Below are positions 27,637 to 36,666 of a DNA stretch of 64,000 nucleotides, piece by piece. Origin of the DNA: Aggregatibacter actinomycetemcomitans (lineage in GTDB: Bacteria; Pseudomonadota; Gammaproteobacteria; Enterobacterales; Pasteurellaceae); NCBI GenBank assembly GCA_017160915.1, contig JACAWG010000010.1, forward strand, positions 16,165-80,164, given 5' to 3'. Within the stretch, counting starts at the first letter, position 1, and every line of letters begins with the position of its first letter. The translations under genes and the position numbers were made by a program. The notes beneath the pieces are model-generated. The model saw only the letters and a list, made by a program, of their open reading frames with translations, had not been told where the DNA came from and made no database searches.

Positions 27637-28589
27637 ATCAACAACTTATTGATTTAAAACATAAGCTGGCGCCCATTGCGGACTTAATCAAAGATAAAAA
27701 CGACGTGTTTTATCTGGATTATCCGTTACATTTAAACGTGGGCGATTTATTGATTTATCACGGAACGGAGCAATTTTTTACCGATCACAACATTCATGTG
27801 ACGTTAAAACGTAGCGAATACGATACGGATATCGACGAAATCAAGCAAAAAATCACGCCGAATACCACGATTTTATTGCATGGCGGCGGTAATTTCGGCG
27901 ATCTTTACCCGCAACATCAAAATCTGCGCGAAGCCATTGTTCAAACATTCCCGAACAACCGTGCCGTTGTGTTACCGCAAACCCTGTTCTATAAAAACCC
28001 AAAAACGCTGGAAAAATCCACCGCACTTTTCCGCCGACACCCCGATTGCCATTTGCTGGCACGGGATGAACGCACGGCAAAAGCCTTTGAACCGTTTTCC
28101 GAAAACGTGTATTTATCACCGGACATGGCACACGAACTGTATGGCACCTTGCCTACCAAAAATACACAAACCGGAAAAGCCCTTTATTTCCTACGCAAAG
28201 ACATTGAAGCCAGCGATATTGAAAAAAACATCACCGCACAATTGCCTGCCGGTAGCCACATCAAAGACTGGGATGACATCTTATCCAAACGCGACAGCCT
28301 GGTTCTCGCGCTAAGCTGGCGTTTAGCCAAATTTGCCAACACATATCGATTGGGATGGTTAAAAGATCTCGTCCAGTTCGTCTGGAAAAATTACACTCTG
28401 CACATTGTAAAACGCGTGGCGCAGGATTTTCTCAGCTACGACAACATCACCACCACCCGCCTGCACGGGCATATTTTTTCCAGCCTGTTGGAAATCCCTA
28501 ATGTCGTCTGCGATAACGCCTACGGCAAAAATACGGGCTACGCCAATTTATGGACCAAAGGGTTGGATTTTGTGACGTTTTATAAATAA
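27633..28589 (+). CDS. Polysaccharide pyruvyl transferase family protein
   Basis: A 318-residue PF04230 protein. Visible landmarks: VGDLLIYHGTEQF near the N-terminus, LLHGGGNFGDLYP, VLPQTLFY, and RLHGHIFSSLLEIP near the C-terminus. Members add pyruvate ketals to sugars, but the same fold also includes sugar transferases (for example the sialyl or glycosyl types), so exact chemistry is uncertain. Translationally coupled to the flippase; followed by a terminator at 28608-28639. An uptake signal is embedded near 28019. Confidence 0.82.
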   Translation: MNQQLIDLKHKLAPIADLIKDKNDVFYLDYPLHLNVGDLLIYHGTEQFFTDHNIHVTLKRSEYDTDIDEIKQKITPNTTILLHGGGNFGDLYPQHQNLREAIVQTFPNNRAVVLPQTLFYKNPKTLEKSTALFRRHPDCHLLARDERTAKAFEPFSENVYLSPDMAHELYGTLPTKNTQTGKALYFLRKDIEASDIEKNITAQLPAGSHIKDWDDILSKRDSLVLALSWRLAKFANTYRLGWLKDLVQFVWKNYTLHIVKRVAQDFLSYDNITTTRLHGHIFSSLLEIPNVVCDNAYGKNTGYANLWTKGLDFVTFYK

Positions 28590-28607
28590 GCAGAAAATCC
28601 TATTCAG

Positions 28608-28639
28608 AAAGCATACATCATAAAATGTGTGCTTTTTTA
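28608..28639 (+). terminator. Terminator after flippase/pyruvyl transferase operon
   Basis: Eleven-base arms 28608-28618 and 28625-28635 pair with one G-T wobble and are followed by a T run. Confidence 0.75.
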
Positions 28640-28655
28640 TTGAGGATAGCTTTTT

Positions 28656-28677
28656 ATTGTGCAATAATCTGTACAAT
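28656..28677 (+). promoter_or_regulatory. Putative YefM/YoeB operator
   Basis: A perfect 10-base palindrome with TGTGCA core (28656-28665) is followed closely by a TGTACA core (28670-28675). E. coli YefM binds adjacent palindromes with TGTACA cores at the same relative position before yefM. Confidence 0.55.
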
Positions 28678-28698
28678 GTTTTTATTAAGGAGAATAAC

Positions 28699-28950
28699 AT
28701 GAATGTAATAAGTTATTCTGCATTCCGTGCAGAATTAGCAACAACACTGGATCAGGTTGTTGCGGATCATAGTCCTGTCATGATTACCAGGCAAAACGGC
28801 AAACACGCTGTTGTAATGAGTTTAGAAGATTTCGCAGCTTACGAAGAAACGGCTTATTTATTACGTAGCCCAAAAAATAGAGAGCGTTTATTAGCCTCTA
28901 TTGATCAACTCAATTCAGGTAAAATCATCGAACGGGAACTCCAGGAATGA
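28699..28950 (+). CDS. yefM: YefM-type antitoxin
   Basis: An 83-residue Phd/YefM antitoxin. The start at 28699 has an AAGGAG ribosome site and gives the canonical N-terminus MNVISYSAFRAEL; a longer in-frame start at 28627 runs back into the terminator. The N-terminal half is the DNA-binding dimer domain (VMITRQNGKHAVVMSLEDF), and the C-terminal half is the flexible acidic segment that wraps the toxin. It overlaps the toxin gene by four bases, as in other yefM-yoeB pairs, and probably autorepresses through the palindromes at 28656-28677. Confidence 0.92.
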   Translation: MNVISYSAFRAELATTLDQVVADHSPVMITRQNGKHAVVMSLEDFAAYEETAYLLRSPKNRERLLASIDQLNSGKIIERELQE

Positions 28951-29201
28951 TTTTAGCTTGGACGGAAACCGCCTGGGAAGATTATCTTTATTGGCAGCAA
29001 GTTGATAAAAAAACGTTGTTGCGCATTAATAAACTCATCCAAAATATCACCAGAACACCTTTCGAAGGCTTAGGCGATCCTGAACCTTTAAAACATCAGT
29101 TATCCGGGTTTTGGTCTAGAAGAATAGATAAAGAGCATCGTCTTGTATATCAAGTATCGGATAGCCATTTAACGATTATTCAATGCCGCTATCATTACTA
29201 A
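28947..29201 (+). CDS. yoeB: YoeB-type ribosome-dependent mRNA interferase toxin
   Basis: An 84-residue RelE-superfamily toxin that cuts mRNA in the ribosomal A site when freed from YefM. It is close to E. coli YoeB through most of its length: TAWEDYLYWQQ, RTPFEGLGDPEPLKH, LSGFWSRRI and the C-terminal CRYHY. The catalytic residues E46, R65 and H83 of the E. coli protein appear in the same places, so it should be active. It marks the boundary of the glycan locus. Confidence 0.95.
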   Translation: MILAWTETAWEDYLYWQQVDKKTLLRINKLIQNITRTPFEGLGDPEPLKHQLSGFWSRRIDKEHRLVYQVSDSHLTIIQCRYHY

Positions 29202-29268
29202 GAAATATACCAACGCCCTTCTAAGGCGTGGGTCAAAATTCGGTTATCATTACTAAAAGACTTTTACC

Positions 29269-30012
29269 ATGTTAGAACTCAAAAAACTCCTCACCGCCAT
29301 GCTGTTGCCACCATTTAACGTATTGATTTTATGGTTGCTTTCCTTGTTTTTTTCATTAATCCGATGCAAAGCCGTAGGGCGTTTATGCGCGTTGCTTGGC
29401 ATTTTGATTCTTTATGTGGTCAGCATTCCTTATACGGCGCAAATCCTTAAAGACAGTTTGGTGACGGAAGATCATTTAACGTTAGAGGATTACAAGCAGG
29501 CACAAGCTATCGTGTTACTGGGCGGCGGCGTACGTGACAGCAAAGAATTGTATGCGCCCCTCACCTCTTCCGCCACGCAATTAGAACGTTTGCGTTACGC
29601 CGCTTATTTGCAAAAAGAAACGCAGTTACCGTTATTAATCAGCGGTGTCAGCCCGACAGGCGCTTCGGAAGCCAAAGTCTCCGCACAGGAATTGTTAGAT
29701 TTCTTTAACGTGCCGACCAAGTGGTTGGAAGAAAAATCTCTGACAACGAAAGAAAATGCCTTATATACCAGACAGCTGTTGGAAAAAGAAGGCATCAACA
29801 AAATCATTTTGGTGACCAACGAATGGCATATGCAACGCGCCAAACTGTTATTTGAAGGACAAGGATTTCAAGTGTTGCCGGCAAGCGTTGGGGAAGGCGT
29901 TACGCGGGAGGCTTATCAGTTAAATATGATGCATTTTGTTCCACAAGCGGGTGCCATGGCAAAAAATATGCAATTACTGAAAGAATGGATGGGTTATTTG
30001 AAAGAAAAATAA
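29269..30012 (+). CDS. DUF218/ElyC-YdcF family membrane protein
   Basis: A 247-residue protein with two N-terminal hydrophobic segments and a DUF218 domain. The motifs AIVLLGGGVR, LPLLISGVSPTGASEA, TTKENALYT and VTNEWHMQRA match ElyC/SanA/YdcF proteins. E. coli ElyC affects undecaprenyl-phosphate use and peptidoglycan assembly at low temperature, so a link to lipid-carrier balance near a glycan locus is plausible but inferred. A terminator follows at 30056. Confidence 0.82.
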   Translation: MLELKKLLTAMLLPPFNVLILWLLSLFFSLIRCKAVGRLCALLGILILYVVSIPYTAQILKDSLVTEDHLTLEDYKQAQAIVLLGGGVRDSKELYAPLTSSATQLERLRYAAYLQKETQLPLLISGVSPTGASEAKVSAQELLDFFNVPTKWLEEKSLTTKENALYTRQLLEKEGINKIILVTNEWHMQRAKLLFEGQGFQVLPASVGEGVTREAYQLNMMHFVPQAGAMAKNMQLLKEWMGYLKEK

Positions 30013-30055
30013 ACGCCGCGATTTTTGACCGCACTTTACCGCGAAACAATCGAAG

Positions 30056-30084
30056 AATGCGCCAGAACTAAGGCGCATTTTTTG
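30056..30084 (+). terminator. Intrinsic terminator
   Basis: Eight-base GC-rich stem 30056-30063 with 30072-30079 followed by six T residues; ends the transcript of the DUF218 gene. Confidence 0.85.
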
Positions 30085-30186
30085 TATTTTCATTTTTGAT
30101 TTGCGATCACCGTCGCAAAAAACACTGAACATGATTCGCCTACGGTACGCTTTGATTTATGCTCCTTTTTATTTAAAGGAATCCGT

Positions 30187-31014
30187 ATGCGCCATTTCAA
30201 CCTATTTTTCGCCCTTTGCTTTTTTAGCCTTTTTTGTTACGCAGAAAAACCTGACTTAATGCTGTTAGAAAGCTATAAGAACCAAAATGTGACAGGATGG
30301 GTCATGAGCGAAAAATTAGACGGTGTACGCGGTTATTGGGACGGCAAACAAATGTTTACCCGTGGTGGTGTGCAACTGAATCCGCCCGCTTACTTTCTGG
30401 AAAAATTCCCGCCTTTCGCCATCGACGGCGAATTATTCAGTCAACGTGATCAATTTGCCGACATTTCTTCTATTGTTCGGGCCTATCAGGACAAAGGCTG
30501 GCATAAATTAAAGCTGTATGTCTTTGATGTACCTGACGCCGAGGGGGATTTATTCGCCCGCTTGGCACAATTAAAAACCTATTTGGCGCAAAACCCAAGC
30601 GACTACATTGAAATTATTGAACAAATTCCCATTGAGAACCCGCAACATATTCAACAATTTTTGCAGCAGGTGGAACAGCTCAAAGGCGAAGGCATCGTCA
30701 TTCGCAACCCCAATGCACCCTACGAAAGAAAACGTAGTTCGCAAATACTCAAATTAAAAACCGCACTTGATGAAGAATGCACCGTTGTCGCCCACCACAA
30801 AGGCAAAGGGCAGTTTGAAAATGTGATGGGATCACTCACTTGCGAAAATCATCGGGGGCAATTCAAAATCGGCTCGGGTTTCAAGTTGGATGATCGTATT
30901 AACCCTCCCCCAATCGGCACCGTCATTACGTATAAATATCGCGGCTTAACCAATAAAGGCAACCCCCGATTTGCGACCTTTTGGCGGGCAACCGGGCAAA
31001 CGCAGACACCTTAA
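30187..31014 (+). CDS. ligA: Exported ATP-dependent DNA ligase
   Basis: A 275-residue ATP-type DNA ligase of the minimal Haemophilus kind. The adenylation lysine lies in EKLDGVRG (motif I); YVFDVPD (III), EGIVIRNP (IV) and ILKLKTA (V) follow, then a short oligonucleotide-binding domain. It has no DNA-binding extra domain. The N-terminus RHFNLFFALCFFSLFCYA is a signal peptide, predicting a periplasmic enzyme, as known for this group. ATP is scarce there, so it may arrive already adenylated. Bacteria use the NAD-dependent ligase for replication; this enzyme may act on incoming transforming DNA. The symbol follows Haemophilus usage and is not the NAD ligase. Confidence 0.9.
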   Translation: MRHFNLFFALCFFSLFCYAEKPDLMLLESYKNQNVTGWVMSEKLDGVRGYWDGKQMFTRGGVQLNPPAYFLEKFPPFAIDGELFSQRDQFADISSIVRAYQDKGWHKLKLYVFDVPDAEGDLFARLAQLKTYLAQNPSDYIEIIEQIPIENPQHIQQFLQQVEQLKGEGIVIRNPNAPYERKRSSQILKLKTALDEECTVVAHHKGKGQFENVMGSLTCENHRGQFKIGSGFKLDDRINPPPIGTVITYKYRGLTNKGNPRFATFWRATGQTQTP

Positions 31015-31112
31015 AAAACGTTCGTAAAAACGACCGCACTTTATTGCTATTCAGTTAAATTTCAATGTGATAGAATGCGCGCGATTTAATCACTTCATAA
31101 GGAACTCAAACA

Positions 31113-32672
31113 ATGAAAAAATCAGCTGTCGCATTAGGCGTCATCGCTATCTTAGGCGGAGCCTGGGTGGGTGCCACATGGTATTCCGGCAAAACCGTCG
31201 AACAACAATTTCATACGCAAATTAATAAAGCCAATGCAAGTTTAGACGCCTTCTTCAATTCCCCGAACGTTCAATCCACCGGAACCGTAAAAATTGACCA
31301 CGTTAATATTCAACGCGGTGTTTTTAGCTCCGACATCAGTTACGACTTGGTTATTACGTCAAAAACAGATAACAACATCACCACCGTTCCTTTTAACGGC
31401 AAACTTTATCACGGTCCGTTACCAATCAATCATCTGAGCCATTTCAATGTTAAACCGGCGATGTTTTCTGCCGAAACCGAAATCAGCAAAACCGAAAATA
31501 CCAAAGAATGGTTTGGCAAAAAGGATAAAACCCCTTTACGCGCCGATTATTCCGTCGGTTATGACAAACAAGTGACAGGAAAACTTGATTCCGATGTTGA
31601 CACGCAAATTGACGGCGGTGAGATAAAATGGCAGTTCATCGCGAATTATCAGGTTGATAAAGATGGTTTCGGTCAGTTTGAAACCGTATTACCGCATTTC
31701 AAATTGGTAGCACCAAGTAATGCTATGGAAACAGAAGCTGAGCCGAAATTATTAGTAATGGAGTTTAATGATGGCAAAAGCACGGTGAAATGGAATCGTG
31801 CTTCCGCCGAATTGGATAAAATCATTATCGGTAAATATGAGAGCAAGTTGGGTAGTCTTAAAGTTAATGGCAAAACGGGAGATGACGACTTTAACTTAGA
31901 CGTGAAAGATGCCAATTACCTCATTAACGGTGATATCAAAGATAACTTTGTTGATTATGGTCTCACCTATAAATTTGGTGAAATCCATCTGACTTCAGGC
32001 GGGGAAAACTATAAGCTCATTAATGATGCTGTTTTCAATTTACAATTCAATCACTTAGCGGCAAAACCACTGAATACGCTGTTTACCGAGATGGTTAAAG
32101 CGACACAAAAAGCCGGTGATGAGCAATCAGGTCCGTCCCCGGAAGTCATCGCGGCATTCAAAGCACTTGGTGAAAATAATATGCAAGCCAAAATCGATCC
32201 GATTTCCCTGTCTAATAAAGGCGGAAAATTGGCGGCAGACTTAGATATTCAATTGGCAACGGGCGATGTTGAAAGCAAAATCCAAGCCGGAAAAGTGTTA
32301 GAGGCCTTTAATCAATTTGCCGTGAACCTGAATTTAGACAAAACGGCAATGTTGAATTTAATTACGCAGTCTAAACAACTGGAAGCCAAGTTAAGCAAAG
32401 AAGAGGCCGAAAAACAGGCGCAAGAAACGCTCGACGGATTGTTGCTGATGGTAAAAATGAACCCGTTATTCGTAGAAGATGACAAGAGCGTCAAACTCAA
32501 TGCGAAATTAGAAAATAACAAGATCAACCTGAACGGCAATATGCTGTCCTGGGAAGAATTTGTTGTCTTGTTCATGGCGCCAAGCATGATGCCACCGGAA
32601 GAGTCTGAGGATTCGGTAGAATCAGAAGAATTGGAAATTCAGGAAGAACCTGAAATGCCGGAAATCAAATAA
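31113..32672 (+). CDS. YdgA-like DUF945 family protein
   Basis: A 519-residue protein with a single N-terminal hydrophobic segment (residues 5-22, uncleaved anchor or signal) and a long periplasmic part of repeated beta-strand pattern, matching DUF945/YdgA. Its last 30 residues are highly acidic (runs of E, S and P), and about 60 residues before them form a charged helix (LTKEEAEKQAQ-like). Function is unknown; members are envelope proteins related in fold to large lipid-transfer or AsmA-like beta proteins by appearance only. An uptake-signal terminator follows. Confidence 0.75.
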   Translation: MKKSAVALGVIAILGGAWVGATWYSGKTVEQQFHTQINKANASLDAFFNSPNVQSTGTVKIDHVNIQRGVFSSDISYDLVITSKTDNNITTVPFNGKLYHGPLPINHLSHFNVKPAMFSAETEISKTENTKEWFGKKDKTPLRADYSVGYDKQVTGKLDSDVDTQIDGGEIKWQFIANYQVDKDGFGQFETVLPHFKLVAPSNAMETEAEPKLLVMEFNDGKSTVKWNRASAELDKIIIGKYESKLGSLKVNGKTGDDDFNLDVKDANYLINGDIKDNFVDYGLTYKFGEIHLTSGGENYKLINDAVFNLQFNHLAAKPLNTLFTEMVKATQKAGDEQSGPSPEVIAAFKALGENNMQAKIDPISLSNKGGKLAADLDIQLATGDVESKIQAGKVLEAFNQFAVNLNLDKTAMLNLITQSKQLEAKLSKEEAEKQAQETLDGLLLMVKMNPLFVEDDKSVKLNAKLENNKINLNGNMLSWEEFVVLFMAPSMMPPEESEDSVESEELEIQEEPEMPEIK

Positions 32673-32683
32673 TTGACATCAAC

Positions 32684-32728
32684 AAAAAGTGCGGTCTTAA
32701 AAATACTTAAATTTTTGACCGCACTTTT
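32684..32728. terminator. Uptake-signal inverted pair between convergent genes
   Basis: Arms 32684-32696 and 32717-32728, each containing the uptake signal, pair around a 20-base AT loop; A and T runs on both sides suit termination of the YdgA-like gene and of uvrD. Confidence 0.78.
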
Positions 32729-32751
32729 CTTTCATGACGACAACGTCAAAA

Positions 32752-34926
32752 TTACACTTTCTCCAACTTCGCCAAATGGGCAATCAGCCATTTAATGCCC
32801 TGATTCTGGAAAGCAATTTGCAAGCGTAAATTGTTGTCCGCACCCTCCACATTAATCACCGTACCGAAACCGAATTTTTCGTGTTTCACTTTTTGTCCCA
32901 TTTTCCATTGGCTTTCAGTGGCAAGAGGCACAGCACTTCCGATTTTCGCTTGATTTAACGCACGGGTGACGGTGCCACGTAAACGGATTTCCTGCAAACA
33001 TTGCTGTGGTAATTCGGTGATAAAACGGGAAGGCAAATGACGCTCTTCCTTGCCATATAAACGGCGGCTTTCCGCATAAGAAATAGTAAGTTTTTGTTTG
33101 GCGCGGGTAATCCCGACGTATGCCAAACGGCGTTCTTCCTCCAAGCGCCCCGCTTCTTCAAAAGAACGGAAACTCGGGAACAATCCTTCTTCCACGCCAA
33201 TCATAAACACACGCGGAAACTCCAACCCTTTCGCCGAATGCAACGTCATCATTTCCACACAGGCTTGATGTGGCGCGGCTTGCTCCTCGCCCGCTTCCAA
33301 TGAGGCGTGAGTTAAAAATGCCGTGAGATCCGTCATGTCTTCCGCATCCTCGGGTTTGATAAACTCACGGGCGGCAGACACCAATTCTTCCAGGTTTTCA
33401 ATGCGCACCTCCCCTTTTTCACCCTTTTCCTGTTTATACATTTCATACAATCCGGAGTGCTTAATCACAAAATCCGTTTGCGCAAACAACGGCATTTCTT
33501 CCGTATCCCGCTGCAAAGAATGAATTAATTCCATAAAGCGCAACAACGCCGTAGCGGCGCGCCCGGCAAGTTTGTTCTCCTGAAGTGCCAGATTGGTGGC
33601 TTGCCATAAGGTAATTTGATGTTCGCGGGTGAGATTGCGCAGGGTGTCTAAGGTGCGATCGCCGATGCCGCGCGGTGGCGTATTAATAACCCGCTCAAAA
33701 GCGGCATCGTCCTGTCGATTGGCAATTAAGCGCAAGTAAGCCAAGGCATCTTTAATTTCCTGCCGTTCAAAGAAACGCATTCCGCCGTAAATACGATACG
33801 GAATTTGCGAACGGATTAACGCTTCTTCAATCACCCGTGATTGGCTGTTACTGCGGTATAAAATGGCACAATCATTTAATTTGCCGCCGTCTTCAATCCA
33901 GGTTTTAATTTGTGAAGCCACAAACAACGCTTCATCCAATTCATTGAAGGCGGCATAAATGCCCACCGGCTCGCCCTGATTGCCTTCCGACCACAAATTT
34001 TTTCCCAAACGATTACTGTTATTGGCGATCAATTCATTAGCGGCTTGCAAAATGTTCATGGTGGAACGGTAATTTTGTTCCAAACGAATGGTTTGCGCGT
34101 TGGTAAAATCCTTTAAAAACAGCTGAATATTTTCAATTTTTGCACCGCGCCAACCGTAAATAGATTGGTCGTCATCGCCCACAATCATCACCTTGCCGGT
34201 TTTACCCGCCAGCAAGCGAATCCATTCGTATTGAATTTTGTTGGTATCTTGAAACTCATCCACCAAAATATGCTGAAAACGTTGTTGATAACGTTGCAAA
34301 ATCAGCGGCTTATGTAAAAACAGTTCATAAGAGCGCAATAAAATTTCGGCAAAATCCACCAGCCCGGCACGATCGCAGGCATCCTGATAAATTTGATAAA
34401 CTTTGATCCATTCCCGTTCCTGACGATCGTTGTGATCATCAATGTGATTCGGGCGCAACCCTTCGTCTTTTTTATTATTGATATACCAACAGGCTTGCTT
34501 CGGCGGGAAACTTTTTTCGTCGAAACCATGCAGTTTCATTAAGCGTTTAATTAAACGCAGCTGATCTTCCGAATCTAAAATCTGGAAATCTTGCGGCAAA
34601 TCCGCATCAAGGTGATGGGCGCGTAGCAATCGATGGGCAATGCTGTGAAAGGTGCCGACCCACATACCGAACAGGCGTTGATTGCCATCGGATAACACGG
34701 ATTCAATACGATGACGCATTTCCGCAGCGGCTTTATTGGTAAAGGTCACCGCCATAATACTGCCCTCGGAAATGCCTTCAACACCAATCAACCACGCGAT
34801 GCGGTGTGTCAGCACGCGGGTTTTACCGCTCCCCGCCCCCGCCAGCACCAAATAATTCCCCAAGGGCGCACTCACCGCCTCCCGTTGTTTATCGTTCAGC
34901 CCGTCTAATAATTCTGCAAAATCCAT
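32752..34926 (-). CDS. uvrD: DNA helicase II
   Basis: A 724-residue SF1A helicase for nucleotide excision and mismatch repair, full length for UvrD. Motifs in order: Q motif LNDKQREAV, Walker A GAGSGKT, motif II VDEFQDTN, motif III DDQSIYGWRGA, motif IV LEQNYRST, motif V MTLHSAKGLEF and motif VI VGITRAK. The C-terminal ~50 residues resemble the Tudor-like domain that contacts RNA polymerase or UvrB (KHEKFGFGTVINVEG). Confidence 0.96.
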   Translation of the reverse strand: MDFAELLDGLNDKQREAVSAPLGNYLVLAGAGSGKTRVLTHRIAWLIGVEGISEGSIMAVTFTNKAAAEMRHRIESVLSDGNQRLFGMWVGTFHSIAHRLLRAHHLDADLPQDFQILDSEDQLRLIKRLMKLHGFDEKSFPPKQACWYINNKKDEGLRPNHIDDHNDRQEREWIKVYQIYQDACDRAGLVDFAEILLRSYELFLHKPLILQRYQQRFQHILVDEFQDTNKIQYEWIRLLAGKTGKVMIVGDDDQSIYGWRGAKIENIQLFLKDFTNAQTIRLEQNYRSTMNILQAANELIANNSNRLGKNLWSEGNQGEPVGIYAAFNELDEALFVASQIKTWIEDGGKLNDCAILYRSNSQSRVIEEALIRSQIPYRIYGGMRFFERQEIKDALAYLRLIANRQDDAAFERVINTPPRGIGDRTLDTLRNLTREHQITLWQATNLALQENKLAGRAATALLRFMELIHSLQRDTEEMPLFAQTDFVIKHSGLYEMYKQEKGEKGEVRIENLEELVSAAREFIKPEDAEDMTDLTAFLTHASLEAGEEQAAPHQACVEMMTLHSAKGLEFPRVFMIGVEEGLFPSFRSFEEAGRLEEERRLAYVGITRAKQKLTISYAESRRLYGKEERHLPSRFITELPQQCLQEIRLRGTVTRALNQAKIGSAVPLATESQWKMGQKVKHEKFGFGTVINVEGADNNLRLQIAFQNQGIKWLIAHLAKLEKV

Positions 34927-35050
34927 ACCTTATCACTCATAAATACTGTTTTTTTGTACAGGCTGAATTATAGCGATTTCTACTCAAAATACAATGAAAG
35001 AAAAGGCTGGGGAAAAGTGCGGTCGTTTTTCACGGTGTTTTTTACATGAA

Positions 35051-35075
35051 AAAGCGCACCATCATGATGCGCTTT
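35051..35075 (-). terminator. Intrinsic terminator after gntT
   Basis: Eight-base stem (35051-35058 with 35068-35075); the A residues on its left give a U tract on the minus strand 25 bases after the gntT stop. Confidence 0.7.
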
Positions 35076-35097
35076 AAATGAATGGATAATGCGGATG

Positions 35098-36447
35098 TTA
35101 GAAAATGATGCTACCGATTAAGGCGATGATAAAACCGACAAAACCGATGGAAGTTTCCAACATGGTCCAGGTTTTTAACGTGGTTTTGGTGTCCATTTCC
35201 AAGAAACGGCTCATTAACCAGAAACCGCTGTCATTCACATGGGAGAATACGGTGGCGCCGGACGCAATGGAAATCACGATAAAGCATAAATCCAATTGGC
35301 TGAGATCGGTTGCGGCAGCAACGGTCGGCGCGATTAATGCGGCTGCGGTGGTAAGCGCTACCGTTGCCGAGCCTTGTGCCACACGTAATGCCATGGAAAT
35401 AATGAAGGCGGCGATGATGATCGGCATCCCGGTATTTGACAACATGGCGGATAATTCATCGCCGATGCCGCTGGCACGCAACACGCCACCAAACATACCG
35501 CCGGCGCCGGTCACCAAAATAATGGAACAAATCGGACCCAACGCGCTGTTACAAAGGCTTTCGATTTGTTCATAACTGCGTTCTCCGCGCAACAAGGCAA
35601 TGGCGATTAACAAGGTAATTAACAACGCAATCGGGGTTTTGCCGATGAGACGCAGACTTTCAACCCACAAGGAAGATCCGTCAATCACTTTCGCCACGCT
35701 GAGGGTATTTAACCCGGTATCAAATAAAATGAGGAAAATCGGTAAAACCAAAATGAACAGAACGCGCCCGAACGCCGGCGGATTTTGCACGGCGGTTTCG
35801 CTGATGGCAGCGGTATTTAAAAAGGTTTTCGGCAGTTCCACAAAAAACTTTTTACTGATGTACATACTGAACAAATAAGTGCCGATGTACCAAGTCGGAA
35901 TCGCGCAAATTAAGCCCACAATCACCATCAAGCCCATATTCACGCCGAGTAAATCACCGGAAGCCACCGGACCGGGATGTGGCGGCAAAAACGCGTGCAT
36001 GACCGCAAAAGCACCGGCAACCGGGAAGGCATAACGCAAGACGGAACCGCCGAAGCGTTTTGCTACGCTGAAGACGATGGGCAACATGACCACTAAACCG
36101 GCATCAAAGAAAATCGGAAAACCGAATAATAAGGCGGCAACCCCAAGCGCAAACGGCGCTTTCTTTTCGCCGAATTTATTAATCAACGTATCCGCAAGCA
36201 CTTTTGCCCCGCCGGTCACTTCCAATAAACGCCCGATCATGGCGCCCAAACCGACTAATAACGCTACGGAAGCCAAGGTGTTACCGAAACCGGTTAACAT
36301 GGTCGGCAGGATTTTATCCACAGGAATTCCGGCGGCAAGTGCAGTCAGTAAACTGACTAAAATTAACGCCACAAAGGCGTGCATTTTAAATTTGATAATT
36401 AATAGCAGAAGCAACAACACCGCTACGATCATGATAAAAATTAACAT
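35098..36447 (-). CDS. gntT: Gluconate:H+ symporter (GntP family)
   Basis: A 449-residue inner-membrane transporter with about 12 hydrophobic segments. Family landmarks include FGFPIFFDAGLVVMLPI, HAFLPPHPGPVA and RVAQGSATVAL. It imports gluconate with protons for phosphorylation by GntK. It is divergent from gntK across a 219-base region carrying two GntR operators and a CRP site, so it is induced by gluconate and subject to catabolite control. Related GntP paralogues take up other sugar acids; the operators support gluconate. Confidence 0.9.
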   Translation of the reverse strand: MLIFIMIVAVLLLLLLIIKFKMHAFVALILVSLLTALAAGIPVDKILPTMLTGFGNTLASVALLVGLGAMIGRLLEVTGGAKVLADTLINKFGEKKAPFALGVAALLFGFPIFFDAGLVVMLPIVFSVAKRFGGSVLRYAFPVAGAFAVMHAFLPPHPGPVASGDLLGVNMGLMVIVGLICAIPTWYIGTYLFSMYISKKFFVELPKTFLNTAAISETAVQNPPAFGRVLFILVLPIFLILFDTGLNTLSVAKVIDGSSLWVESLRLIGKTPIALLITLLIAIALLRGERSYEQIESLCNSALGPICSIILVTGAGGMFGGVLRASGIGDELSAMLSNTGMPIIIAAFIISMALRVAQGSATVALTTAAALIAPTVAAATDLSQLDLCFIVISIASGATVFSHVNDSGFWLMSRFLEMDTKTTLKTWTMLETSIGFVGFIIALIGSIIF

Positions 36448-36467
36448 AATAATTCCTTATGCTGACA

Positions 36468-36483
36468 ATGTTATCGGTAACAT
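36468..36483 (-). promoter_or_regulatory. GntR operator for gntT
   Basis: ATGTTATCGGTAACAT is a near-perfect 16-base palindrome and matches the E. coli GntR operator consensus ATGTTACCGATAACAT. It lies 21 bases before the gntT start. Confidence 0.85.
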
Positions 36484-36524
36484 ACCTTTTTGCCGGCTTT
36501 TGGTAAATAAACACCGTTTAAAAA

Positions 36525-36540
36525 TGTGATCACAATCACA
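36525..36540. promoter_or_regulatory. CRP site between gntT and gntK
   Basis: TGTGA-N6-TCACA is an exact match to both CRP half-sites, centred between the two GntR operators, so it can activate both divergent promoters. Confidence 0.85.
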
Positions 36541-36598
36541 AAAAATTATATTTATGCCACATATTCAGCAAAGAATGGCATTTTTTATCATATGAATA

Positions 36599-36614
36599 TT
36601 GTTACCGATAACAT
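36599..36614 (+). promoter_or_regulatory. GntR operator for gntK
   Basis: TTGTTACCGATAACAT matches the GntR consensus at 15 of 16 positions, 53 bases before the gntK start. Confidence 0.85.
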
Positions 36615-36666
36615 TTTTGCGTTAAGCTAAGCCCCATTCAGAATTATCACGAAAAAGGAAATCACG

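Noticed and set aside
29208..29228. Small hairpin after yoeB
   Set aside because: Five-base stem with no T run on either side; too weak for a terminator.
35105..36529. Plus-strand open frames opposite gntT
   Set aside because: They lie wholly antisense to a conserved transporter and their residues have no family features; shadows of the real gene.
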